The position numbers and the translations under genes were made by a program. From Aeromonas eucrenophila (GTDB lineage Bacteria; Pseudomonadota; Gammaproteobacteria; Enterobacterales; Aeromonadaceae): a stretch of DNA of 64,000 bases. A model generated the notes under the pieces. It made no database searches. It was not told where the DNA came from and worked only from the letters and a program-made list of their open reading frames with translations. The stretch is from positions 808,252 to 872,251 of the forward strand of contig NZ_CDDF01000005.1 in the NCBI RefSeq assembly GCF_000819865.1, given 5' to 3'. The number at the start of each line of letters is the position of its first letter. Position 1 is the first letter of the stretch. This document shows positions 27,427-35,455 of the stretch, one piece after another.

Positions 27427-27515
27427 CCGTGCGATTCTTGTGCTGAGGGTCCATGGGGTATGGCCTGAAGGCCCATTCACATTTTATTAATAAATGACAT
27501 TCTAAAGGGTTCTAG

Positions 27516-28160
27516 ATGTACCGGATACTGTCGCAGCATAAAGATTTCATGGTGATCAACAAGGGCCCGGGCCTTGGCATGCACGATGAAGCGGGTGAAC
27601 CCGGCTTGGTGAATCTGGTGCGTGCCGAGACTGGACTGGAGCTCTATCCCGTCCATCGCCTCGACAAGATGACCTCGGGGCTGCTGCTGCTGGCCCGTAC
27701 GCCGGAGGCGAACCGGGCGCTCAGCATGGGGTTTGCCGAGCGGCGGGTGAGCAAGCAGTACCTGGCACTCTCCGACAGCAAGCCCAAGAAGAAGCAGGGC
27801 TGGATCAAGGGGGACATGCAAAAGGGGCGCGGCGGCAGCTGGATGCTGGCCCGCACCCAGGACAATCCCGCCATCAGCTGGTTTGACTCCAACCCGGTGC
27901 GCGAGGGCCTGCGGCTCTATCGCATCAAGCCCCAGACCGGCAAGACCCACCAGATCCGGGTCGCCCTGAAGAGCATTGGTGCCCCCATCCTCGGGGACGA
28001 GCGCTACGGCGGCACCGCGGCGGATCGTGGCTACCTGCACGCCTGGCGTCTTTCGTTCTCTTTGGGGGAGGAGGCATTCGATTTCGTCTGCCCCCCCGAC
28101 GAGGGGCAGTTGTTCCTCATCCCTGAGCTGCACGGGGCTATTGCCGGGTTGGGTGAATGA
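27516..28160 (+). CDS. RluA-family pseudouridine synthase (TIGR01621-like)
   Basis: 214-residue enzyme converting a uridine of a structured RNA to pseudouridine. The catalytic aspartate lies in HRLDKMTSG, and TGKTHQIRVALK plus GDERYGG are the other RluA signatures. The N-terminal S4 domain of larger RluA proteins is missing, which fits the small subgroup represented in Vibrio and Aeromonas. The RNA target is unknown. The stop overlaps the next start (ATGA), so the HAD gene is translationally coupled. Confidence 0.88.
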   Translation: MYRILSQHKDFMVINKGPGLGMHDEAGEPGLVNLVRAETGLELYPVHRLDKMTSGLLLLARTPEANRALSMGFAERRVSKQYLALSDSKPKKKQGWIKGDMQKGRGGSWMLARTQDNPAISWFDSNPVREGLRLYRIKPQTGKTHQIRVALKSIGAPILGDERYGGTAADRGYLHAWRLSFSLGEEAFDFVCPPDEGQLFLIPELHGAIAGLGE

Positions 28161-28825
28161 GCCGGGGGAATGAAGTGCCGCCCAAGGGCTGGATCCTGGC
28201 GGACTTTGACGACACCCTGGCGCCGGATGACAGCCACGCCGGCCTGCTGAGGTTCATCTTGTGCCGCCGCCTCTGGCCGCTGTTGCTGCTGCCGGTCATC
28301 GCCCTGGGTGGCCTCGTCTATCTGTTGCCGAGCCGATTGCTGCCAAGCCAGCGGCGCCTGGGCATCTCCCTCATCTGGTGGGCCATCACCCTCGGGCTCT
28401 CGCCCCTTGGCTGGCGCACACTGGTTCGCGCCTATTGCCGCACTCGGCCTGGCCTGTATCGGGAGGCACGAACCCTGTTGCTGGAAGAAGGGAAGCGTTG
28501 CTGGGTGATCTCCGCCAGCCCCCGTGCTCTGGTGCGTGCTCAGCTTCATCGACAACTGCCTGGCCGGTTGCCCCACCGCATCCTGGGGTCGCGCATGCAC
28601 TACCGCCTTGGCGGCCTGTTGCCGTGCTTCTACTGCCACGGCCAGCACAAGCTGCTGCCGGAGATCCTGGCACTCAAGCCGTCCCTCGCCTTGAGCGACA
28701 GCCCGCACGATCTGCCGCTGCTGGCGCTGGGTGAGCAGGCCTGGCTCATCAACCCTAATCCTGCGCGCCTGCAAAAAATACAGGCACGCTTGCCCCGGAT
28801 CCTGCCCAAACGCTGGTCACTGTAA
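28157..28825 (+). CDS. HAD-superfamily phosphatase with a hydrophobic cap
   Basis: 222 residues. HAD motif I is DFDDTLAPDD near residues 15-24, motif II is the Ser in WVISASPRAL, and motif IV is LSDSPHDLPLL. The subclass IB layout resembles phosphoserine-phosphatase-like and PgpC-type enzymes. Residues about 35-85 between motifs I and II are strongly hydrophobic (LWPLLLLPVIALGGLVYLL), suggesting membrane association and perhaps a lipid phosphate substrate. Start codon lies inside the end of the pseudouridine synthase gene. Confidence 0.75.
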   Translation: MSRGNEVPPKGWILADFDDTLAPDDSHAGLLRFILCRRLWPLLLLPVIALGGLVYLLPSRLLPSQRRLGISLIWWAITLGLSPLGWRTLVRAYCRTRPGLYREARTLLLEEGKRCWVISASPRALVRAQLHRQLPGRLPHRILGSRMHYRLGGLLPCFYCHGQHKLLPEILALKPSLALSDSPHDLPLLALGEQAWLINPNPARLQKIQARLPRILPKRWSL

Positions 28826-28834
28826 GGCAAAGCT

Positions 28835-28864
28835 GACAGCCTCCCGGGCCTTGAGGAGGCTGTC
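28835..28864 (+). terminator. Hairpin after the HAD gene
   Basis: Ten-base stem GACAGCCTCC / GGAGGCTGTC with a 10-base loop; no T run follows, so it may be a weak or Rho-assisted terminator. Confidence 0.5.
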
Positions 28865-28883
28865 CACAAGGCCTTCGACTCAA

Positions 28884-28901
28884 TGTCACAATCCATTTAC
28901 A
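28884..28901 (+). promoter_or_regulatory. TyrR-box-like site upstream of hppD
   Basis: TGTCAC-N6-TTTACA matches the TyrR consensus TGTAAA-N6-TTTACA at 10 of 12 defined positions. It lies about 170 bases before hppD, first gene of the tyrosine catabolic operon, where an aromatic-amino-acid-responsive regulator is expected. Confidence 0.5.
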
Positions 28902-29071
28902 TCTTTGCGAGGCCAAGCCCGCAAGACTATCTGGGGCCCGCCTCTTTTCTTCTGTCGCGCCCACGCCTCTAATGAAACAAGTCGTTAACAATCTCGATTG
29001 GCGAGCATCCTGGCCCGCGCCGTCAATCCGGTGTTACCCGTTTCACTCACTGGCCAGCAAAGGAGCGCATC

Positions 29072-30202
29072 ATGACCACCTCTTCTTCCTCTTCCAAGAC
29101 CATCAATCCCCTTGGCACGGACGGCTTCGAGTTCGTTGAATACACGGCGCCGACGGCCGCAGGCATTGCCGCCCTCAAGGCGCTGTTCGTCTCCCTGGGA
29201 TTTGCCGAGGTGGCGCAACACAAGCACAAGCAGTGCTGGCTCTATCGTCAGGGGGACATCAACTTCGTGGTCAACGCCGAGCCCCACTCCCAGGCGGAGC
29301 AGTTCGCCAGCGCGCACGGGCCGAGCGTCTGCGGCATGGCGTTTCGGGTGAGCGATGCGGGCCGTGCCCAGCAGTACGCCATCACCAAGGGGGCCAAGCC
29401 CTTCGTCGGCAAGATAGGGCCCATGGAGCTCAACATCCCCGCCATCTACGGCATCGGCGAGAGCACCCTCTCCTTTGTGGACCGTTACGGCGACAAGGGC
29501 TCCATCTATGAGGTGGACTTCGTCTTCTACCCGGACTGGCAGGCACGCATGGAGGCGGTGGATGCCGGGCTGGTCGAGATCGATCACCTGACCCACAACG
29601 TACAGCGCGGCAACATGGACCTCTGGTCCCAGTTCTACGAGCGGATCGGCAACTTCCGGGAAATTCGCTACTTCGACATCGAGGGCAAGCTGACCGGTCT
29701 GCACTCCCGCGCCATGACGGCTCCCTGCGGCAAAATTCGCATCCCCATCAACGAATCCTCCGACGACAAGTCCCAGATCGAGGAGTACCTGCGCCAGTAC
29801 AAGGGGGAGGGGATCCAGCACATCGCCCTCGCGTCCAGCGACATCTACCAGACCATCCGCACCCTGCGCGGCCGTGGCACCGGCTTTATGCCGACGCCAG
29901 ATACTTATTACGAGGGGGTGAACAGCCGGGTGGAGGGCCATCTGGAGGATCTGGAGGCGCTCAAGGAGCTGCGCATCCTGATCGACGGCTCACCGACCAA
30001 GGACGGCATCCTGCTGCAGATCTTCACCGACACCGTCATCGGCCCCGTGTTCTTCGAGATCATCCAGCGCAAGGGCAACGAAGGCTTCGGCGAGGGCAAC
30101 TTCCAGGCACTGTTCGAATCCATCGAACTGGACCAAATTCGCCGTGGCGTCTTGCATGGAGACGTGACTGGCGAGAAGAGCGGAGAACTGAACGATGCGT
30201 AA
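29072..30202 (+). CDS. hppD: 4-hydroxyphenylpyruvate dioxygenase
   Basis: 376-residue non-haem iron enzyme turning 4-hydroxyphenylpyruvate into homogentisate. The three metal ligands are visible in IDHLTHNV, IQHIALAS and the Glu of GPVFFEIIQ, and the conserved C-terminal GNEGFGEGNFQALFE is present. The N-terminal extension TTSSSSSK is not conserved in the family but AAAGGAG precedes the ATG at good spacing. It starts the operon hppD-hmgA-fahA-maiA; the stop overlaps the hmgA start by eight bases. Confidence 0.95.
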   Translation: MTTSSSSSKTINPLGTDGFEFVEYTAPTAAGIAALKALFVSLGFAEVAQHKHKQCWLYRQGDINFVVNAEPHSQAEQFASAHGPSVCGMAFRVSDAGRAQQYAITKGAKPFVGKIGPMELNIPAIYGIGESTLSFVDRYGDKGSIYEVDFVFYPDWQARMEAVDAGLVEIDHLTHNVQRGNMDLWSQFYERIGNFREIRYFDIEGKLTGLHSRAMTAPCGKIRIPINESSDDKSQIEEYLRQYKGEGIQHIALASSDIYQTIRTLRGRGTGFMPTPDTYYEGVNSRVEGHLEDLEALKELRILIDGSPTKDGILLQIFTDTVIGPVFFEIIQRKGNEGFGEGNFQALFESIELDQIRRGVLHGDVTGEKSGELNDA

Positions 30203-31355
30203 CTGGATAAGCTTCCCCCACCGGGAGGGGACCCATTCCCGTCAGGCCCACGCCGACCTGCCCGAGCAGGCCATCTACGAGCGCGAGCTCGGGCGTGCCG
30301 GCTTCTTCGGCCCGGCCACCCACATGCACCACAAGCACCCTCCCACCGACTGGATCAATTGGGAGGGGCCGCTGCGGCCCAGGGCCTTCGATCTCAACGG
30401 CCTGCAGGAGGAGATAAGCTCCCTCTCCCCCTGGGTGATGCCGGACATTTTGCACAACGCCCACTGTCGCTACCGGGTCTGGCGCTTGAGCGAGCCCATG
30501 CCGTTTCTGGTGCGCAACGCCGACGGCGACGAGCTGCTGTTCATCCACGAGGGGAGCGGCGAGTTTTACTGCGACTACGGCCATCTGACCCTGAGGGACG
30601 GGGACTATGTGGTGATCCCCCGTGGCACAATGTGGCGCATAGAGCCAACGGAGCCGCTGTTTATCCTGATGATAGAGGCAACCGACGACAGCTATCAGCT
30701 GCCGGACAAGGGGCTGGTGGGCAATCATGCCATCTTCGATCCGGCGGCGCTGGACGTGCCTTCCATAGACCCGGCCTTTCTGGCCCAGCAGGATGAAAAT
30801 CCCTGGTCGTTGCAGATCAAACGCCACAACCAGGTGTCGGCCGTCACCTGGCCCTTCAACCCGCTCGATGCCCAGGGCTGGCACGGGGATCTCTGCGTGG
30901 TGCGCCTCAACTGGCGCGACATCCGTCCGCTGATGAGCCACCGCTACCATTTGCCACCCTCGGCCCACTCCACCTTCGTGGCGAGCCGCTTCGTGGTCTG
31001 CACCTTCGTGCCGCGCCCCATCGAGAGCGACCCCGGCGCCCTGCGGGTGCCTTTCTATCACAGCAACGATGACTTCGACGAGGTGCTGTTCTACCACGCC
31101 GGCGACTTCTTCAGCCGGGACAACATAGAGCGGGGCATGGTGACCTTCCACCCCGCGGGTTTCACCCACGGCCCCCATCCCAAGGCGTTTGCGGCCGGTC
31201 GCGCCCACGCCAAGACCTTCACCGACGAGGTGGCGGTGATGCTCGACACCCGCGATGCCCTGAGTGTGGGCAGTCTGTGCGAGGGGGTGGAGAACCCCCG
31301 CTACGTCAACAGCTGGCTGCGTCCCGCCCCCTCTACCGCGCCAAGCGGCAAATAA
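30195..31355 (+). CDS. hmgA: Homogentisate 1,2-dioxygenase
   Basis: Opens the ring of homogentisate to maleylacetoacetate. The 386-residue cupin-fold protein shows the iron-ligand region around FYHSNDDFDEVLFYHAGDF and FHPAGFTHGPHP, plus the N-terminal GTHSRQAHADLPEQAIYE. It is shorter than the roughly 430-residue human and Pseudomonas enzymes and belongs to the shorter bacterial form. It overlaps hppD and is followed 9 bases later by the fumarylacetoacetase gene. Loss of this enzyme usually causes brown pyomelanin. Confidence 0.9.
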   Translation: MRNWISFPHREGTHSRQAHADLPEQAIYERELGRAGFFGPATHMHHKHPPTDWINWEGPLRPRAFDLNGLQEEISSLSPWVMPDILHNAHCRYRVWRLSEPMPFLVRNADGDELLFIHEGSGEFYCDYGHLTLRDGDYVVIPRGTMWRIEPTEPLFILMIEATDDSYQLPDKGLVGNHAIFDPAALDVPSIDPAFLAQQDENPWSLQIKRHNQVSAVTWPFNPLDAQGWHGDLCVVRLNWRDIRPLMSHRYHLPPSAHSTFVASRFVVCTFVPRPIESDPGALRVPFYHSNDDFDEVLFYHAGDFFSRDNIERGMVTFHPAGFTHGPHPKAFAAGRAHAKTFTDEVAVMLDTRDALSVGSLCEGVENPRYVNSWLRPAPSTAPSGK

Positions 31356-31364
31356 GGATCCCCT

Positions 31365-32363
31365 ATGAAACTGGCAACCTTGAACAATGGCAAGCGCGAC
31401 GGCGCTCTGGTGGTAGTGAGTCGCGACCTGAGCCTAGCGGTGCGCGTGACCCAGATAGCCCCGACCCTGCAGGCGGCCCTTGACGACTGGGCCGAGCTGT
31501 CCCCAGCGCTTGCCGCCGTCTATCAGACACTCAATGATGGCGCCTGCACCGATGCCTTTGCGTTCGATGAGGCGGCCTGTCTCTCGCCGCTGCCCCGGGC
31601 CTACCAGTGGGCCGATGGCAGTGCCTACGTCAATCACGTGGAGCTGGTGCGCAAGGCGCGCGGCGCCGAGTTGCCGGACAGCTTCTGGCACGATCCCCTG
31701 ATCTATCAGGGGGGCTCCGACAGCTTCCTCGCCCCCCAGGGACCCATCGTCATGGGCTCGGAGGAGTGGGGCATCGATTTCGAGTCGGAGATTGCCATCA
31801 TCACCGACGACGTGCCCATGGGCACCCCGCCGGAGGGCGCCGCCCAGCACATCAAGCTGCTGATGCTGGTCAACGATGTCAGCCTGCGCAACCTCATCCC
31901 TGGCGAGCTCGCCAAGGGCTTTGGCTTCTTCCAGTCCAAGCCGTCCAGCGGCTTCTCGCCGGTGGCCATTACCCCGGACGAGCTGGGCCAGGATTGGCGC
32001 GAGGGCAAGGTGCACCTGCCGCTGCTGACTCACCTCAACGGCGCCCTGTTCGGCGCCCCGGATGCAGGGCTCGACATGACCTTCAATTTCTTCGAGCTGG
32101 TGGCCCACGCTGCCAAAACTCGCCCCCTCGGTGCGGGCTGCATCATCGGCTCGGGCACCGTCTCCAACTACGACAGAAGCAGGGGATCTTCCTGCCTCGC
32201 CGAGCTGCGTATGCTGGAAATTATCGAGTCAGGTCAAGCCACTACACCCTATCTGCGCTTTGGTGATACAGTGTCCATCGCGATGCAGGATCGCAACGGG
32301 ATGAGTCTGTTTGGCACCATTTTTCAGCGGGTCACGCAATTGGAGGCCAGTCAGACAAGCTAA
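31365..32363 (+). CDS. fahA: Fumarylacetoacetate hydrolase
   Basis: 332-residue FAH-family enzyme that hydrolyses fumarylacetoacetate to fumarate and acetoacetate, the last step of tyrosine breakdown. Metal-binding segments include DFESEIAIITDD and LMLVNDVSLRNLIPGELAKGFGFFQSKP, and the GCIIGSGTVSN segment is well kept. AAGGATCCCC precedes the ATG. Its TAA stop is formed at the edge of the MITE-like element: the last A is the element's first base. It could be called a FAH-family hydrolase, but operon context makes the specific role very likely. Confidence 0.92.
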   Translation: MKLATLNNGKRDGALVVVSRDLSLAVRVTQIAPTLQAALDDWAELSPALAAVYQTLNDGACTDAFAFDEAACLSPLPRAYQWADGSAYVNHVELVRKARGAELPDSFWHDPLIYQGGSDSFLAPQGPIVMGSEEWGIDFESEIAIITDDVPMGTPPEGAAQHIKLLMLVNDVSLRNLIPGELAKGFGFFQSKPSSGFSPVAITPDELGQDWREGKVHLPLLTHLNGALFGAPDAGLDMTFNFFELVAHAAKTRPLGAGCIIGSGTVSNYDRSRGSSCLAELRMLEIIESGQATTPYLRFGDTVSIAMQDRNGMSLFGTIFQRVTQLEASQTS

Positions 32364-32504
32364 GAACCTGTCACGATCTGTGACGAGAGGTCGTCAGCAA
32401 GGTAAAGAGCAGCGCAGGAACCGGAGTTTATAGACATAAATGAGGATTCCGAGCAGCACATGAGCCTTGATCACGGCCTCGCAGTAAGATTGTGAACAGG
32501 TTCT
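32363..32504. mobile_element. 142-bp MITE-like element with terminal inverted repeats
   Basis: The left end AGAACCTGTCACGATCT (32363 onward) and the reverse complement of the right end, AGAACCTGTTCACAATCT (ending 32504), match over 17 of 18 positions when one gap is allowed. The inside is lower in GC than its flanks and codes for nothing recognisable. The left arm includes the small hairpin GTCAC-GATCT-GTGAC. It sits exactly at the fahA stop and separates fahA from maiA within one operon, so the transcript must carry it. It could be a remnant of a larger insertion sequence. Confidence 0.6.
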
Positions 32505-32541
32505 AGGGAAGCCTGGGCCGGTACAAGGCCGGCAGGCACAC

Positions 32542-32562
32542 GGCAGGTGGCGGACACCTGCC
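32542..32562 (+). promoter_or_regulatory. Hairpin in the maiA leader
   Basis: Eight-base stem GGCAGGTG / CACCTGCC with a 5-base loop, ending 16 bases before the maiA ATG. There is no T run, so processing or translation control is likelier than termination. Confidence 0.4.
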
Positions 32563-32578
32563 ATCACAGGGACAGAAT

Positions 32579-33217
32579 ATGCTGCAGTTGTTTGGATATT
32601 GGCGTTCATCGGCCAGCTATCGGGTGCGTCTGGTGCTGCAACTCAAGGGACTCGGTTATGAGCAGCACCCGGTGCATCTGGGCAAGGGCGAACAGAAAGA
32701 GAAGGCCTATCGCCGGCTCAATCCTCAGGGGCTGGTGCCCTTCCTCATCGACGGCGAGGTGCAGATAGGCCAGTCCGTCGCCATCATGGAATACCTCGAC
32801 GAGACCTATCCCGCCTATCCCCTGATGCCTTCGGCCCCCATCGACAGGGCCAGGGTGCGGCAGATAGTCAACATGATTGCCTGCGACACCCACCCCCTGA
32901 ACAACCTGCGGGTGCTCAACTACCTGGAGCAGGAGCTGGGGCAGGGCAAGGTTGTGCGGGACATCTGGTATCGCCACTGGATTGACGAGACCTTCACCGC
33001 CCTCGAGCAGTTGCTGATGACCACCGCCGGTGTCTACAGCGTCGGCAACGAGGTGACCCTGGCCGACTGCATGCTGGTGCCTCAGGTCTACAACGCCCAC
33101 CGCTTCAATATGACCCTGGACGACTACCCCACCATCGCTCGCATCGTCGCCAACTGCGAGCAGTTACAGGCTTTTATCAAGGCCGCCCCGGCCAATCAGC
33201 CGGATGCGCAGGCCTGA
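32579..33217 (+). CDS. maiA: Maleylacetoacetate isomerase (zeta-class GST)
   Basis: 212-residue glutathione-dependent enzyme converting maleylacetoacetate to fumarylacetoacetate. The zeta-class signature SSASYRVRL near residues 10-18 holds the catalytic serine, and QSVAIMEYLDE binds glutathione. It is the fourth gene of the homogentisate operon but is separated from fahA by 215 bases that hold the MITE-like element and a hairpin. Upstream GGGACAG is a weak ribosome site. Confidence 0.93.
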   Translation: MLQLFGYWRSSASYRVRLVLQLKGLGYEQHPVHLGKGEQKEKAYRRLNPQGLVPFLIDGEVQIGQSVAIMEYLDETYPAYPLMPSAPIDRARVRQIVNMIACDTHPLNNLRVLNYLEQELGQGKVVRDIWYRHWIDETFTALEQLLMTTAGVYSVGNEVTLADCMLVPQVYNAHRFNMTLDDYPTIARIVANCEQLQAFIKAAPANQPDAQA

Positions 33218-33828
33218 GCTGAGACATCAGGGAACAACGGGATGGTGTTATCACGCCATCCCCGCTTTCTGATCATTACATCTCGCTGATGTGCCTCGTT
33301 CCGATGAGTGTGCTGGGACTCTGGTTATCAACCTCGCCTTCTCCAGCACGCTTCTTTTCCCCCTCGTCAGGCCCTCTGCCAGCTGAACCGAAGATCTGCC
33401 TGTTTCATCTCCACACAATGCAACCCTGTTCCGAGGGAGGACAGGGTGCGCCGTACTCGGCTTGTCTGGGCAGGTGAGGGAATACAGTTTTTTAGATGTA
33501 AATTCTGCATTATTAATGCGTGTTAATATTTTAAATTAACATTCTATTTTTTGTTGGTGTTTTGAGCTGTTTATCACACTTAAACCCCTAGATAAGGCCT
33601 AGTATCGCCAGGCCAAAGGGAGATGCGAACAGGTCGCCTGTTATCCCGCTATACCAGGTGCACGGTGGGCGATGCAACATCGACTCGCGCCTCTCTTCCT
33701 CGTTTTTTATCGCTTTATGGCCCGCTATATACCGCCTGATTTGGGCAAACCGTCGCGACTCGTTGTGATGGATGCCTGCCTGCCTGCGTGCGGGCGAGCC
33801 AGCGCTATTTTTGCAACAAGGAGATATC
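33218..33828 (+). other. Long A/T-rich intergenic region before the dipeptidase gene
   Basis: 611 bases without a convincing gene. It contains the maiA terminator, an inverted repeat ACCCTGT/ACAGGGT (33423-33447), and a strikingly A/T-rich stretch at about 33485-33590 that looks like a promoter or nucleoid-protein target upstream of the dipeptidase. Confidence 0.5.
33239..33270 (+). terminator. Terminator after maiA
   Basis: Stem GGGATGG / CCATCCC, extended inward by GTG/CAC with one bulge, followed by GCTTTCT. Confidence 0.6.
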
Positions 33829-35325
33829 ATGCATTCCTTCAAGAAGTGCGTCGTCGCACTCTCCATCAACCTTGCTCTGTTCTCTTCGGCGTTCGCCTGT
33901 ACGACCCTGCTGGTTGGCAGTGAGGCCACCGCCGATGGCTCCATGATGGTGGCCCGCAGTGCCGACAGCGATGCGCTGAAGGCCCAGCATTTCGTGATCC
34001 ATCCGGCGAAACAGGGGCAGAGCGGCATTCACAGCTCAAAAGCCCATAACGGCGCCAATGATTTCAGCTACCCCTTGCCCAAAAACTCCCTGCGTTACAC
34101 CACTGTGCCGAACTGGAAGACCCAGCTGCACGGCGCCACGGGTTTCAACGAGAAGGGGGTCGGGGTTAGCGGCACCGAGTCCATTTTCGCCTCACCCGCG
34201 GCGCTCGCCTTCGACCCCTATGTCGAGGATAAGGGCATCACGGAAGATGATATTCCCGATGTGTTGCTCTCCCGTGCCGGTACGGCCCGCGAAGCCGTTG
34301 CCCTGCTTGGCAATATCATCGAAACCATAGGGGCGGGGGAGGGCTTCGGTGTCGCCGTCGTGGACGATAACGAGCTCTGGTATCTGGAGACCGCCACCGG
34401 TCACCACTGGATGGCGCAGCGTCTGCCCAAGGATCAGTATTTTGCCTCGGGCAATCAGGGGCGCCTGCAGCAATACGATCCCAAGCGTGACGACACGATG
34501 GGCTCGAAAAACCTGGTCGAGTTTGCCACCGAGAAGGGGCTCTACCAGCCACAAAAGGATGGGAAGTTCAATTTCTCGAAAGCCTATACCCGCGATGACG
34601 AGCGGGATCGTACCTATAACGATCCCCGGGTCTGGACCATACAGCAGATGTTCAACCCGTCTCTGAAGCAGGCGGTGGAGGCCGGTCGCCAATTCCCTGT
34701 CACCCTGACCCCCGAGAAGAAGATGACCCTGGATGAGGTCAAGGCGGTGCTGCGCAATCACTATGACGGCACCGAGCACGATCCCTACAGCAAGGGGTTG
34801 AACGGCCAGGAGCCGTGGCGCCCCATCAGCGTGTTTCGCACCTACGAGGCCCATGTGATGCAAGTGCGTCCCTGGATGCCGAAAGAGGTAGGGGAGGTGA
34901 CCTATGTGGGCCTCGGGATGGCGGACTTGACCGCATTTGTGCCCTATTACAGCGGCCTGGAGGCCTATCCTCCCCACTATGCCCTGGGCAGCGACAAGGC
35001 GGACAGCGACTCCATCTACTGGAAATATCGCAAGTTGCAGACCCTGGTAATGACCGATTACCCCAAGCTGGCGCCCATGGTGAAGCAGGCATACCAGAGC
35101 TGGGAGGCGAAGATCGCCAAAGAGCAAACAGAGATGGAGGCCAAGTATCTGAAAACGGTCAAAACAGACAAGGCCGCCGCCAACCGCATGCTCAACGACT
35201 TCAATCTGCGGGTGATGAAGGACGCGGAAGCACTGACCGACGATCTGACCAACCAGGTCTTTACCGTCCGCACTCAGGATATTCAGGCCGATATCTTCTT
35301 TGCCAACAAGGCGAAAAAGGATTGA
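33829..35325 (+). CDS. Secreted C69-family dipeptidase
   Basis: 498-residue Ntn-hydrolase peptidase. The signal peptide ends SSAFA, so cleavage leaves Cys (of CTTLLVG) as the new N-terminus; that Cys is the nucleophile in C69 enzymes. Thus export and activation should be one event. Later segments GEGFGVAVVDDNELWYLETATGHHW and YFASGNQGRL are family-typical. AAGGAGATATC precedes the ATG, fixing the start against an in-frame codon 19 residues upstream. Single-gene unit with a long A/T-rich promoter and a strong terminator. Confidence 0.88.
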   Translation: MHSFKKCVVALSINLALFSSAFACTTLLVGSEATADGSMMVARSADSDALKAQHFVIHPAKQGQSGIHSSKAHNGANDFSYPLPKNSLRYTTVPNWKTQLHGATGFNEKGVGVSGTESIFASPAALAFDPYVEDKGITEDDIPDVLLSRAGTAREAVALLGNIIETIGAGEGFGVAVVDDNELWYLETATGHHWMAQRLPKDQYFASGNQGRLQQYDPKRDDTMGSKNLVEFATEKGLYQPQKDGKFNFSKAYTRDDERDRTYNDPRVWTIQQMFNPSLKQAVEAGRQFPVTLTPEKKMTLDEVKAVLRNHYDGTEHDPYSKGLNGQEPWRPISVFRTYEAHVMQVRPWMPKEVGEVTYVGLGMADLTAFVPYYSGLEAYPPHYALGSDKADSDSIYWKYRKLQTLVMTDYPKLAPMVKQAYQSWEAKIAKEQTEMEAKYLKTVKTDKAAANRMLNDFNLRVMKDAEALTDDLTNQVFTVRTQDIQADIFFANKAKKD

Positions 35326-35390
35326 TACCGTTGAATGCGGCAACAGCGGCCAGCTGAGCTGACAGGCACCTCAGCGATGGCCAGAAAAAT

Positions 35391-35415
35391 AAAAGCCCCT
35401 CGCGAGGGGCTTTTT
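35391..35415. terminator. Bidirectional terminator between the dipeptidase gene and asnB
   Basis: Twelve-base inverted repeat AAAAGCCCCTCG / CGAGGGGCTTTT with A and T runs on both sides, between two converging genes. Confidence 0.88.
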
Positions 35416-35455
35416 GATGTGGGCGGTTGGACTTACGGGGATATGCGTCAGCGGA

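Noticed and set aside
32394-32609. 71-codon minus-strand open frame spanning the MITE-like element
   Set aside because: It merely crosses the element and the start of maiA; no transposase resemblance.
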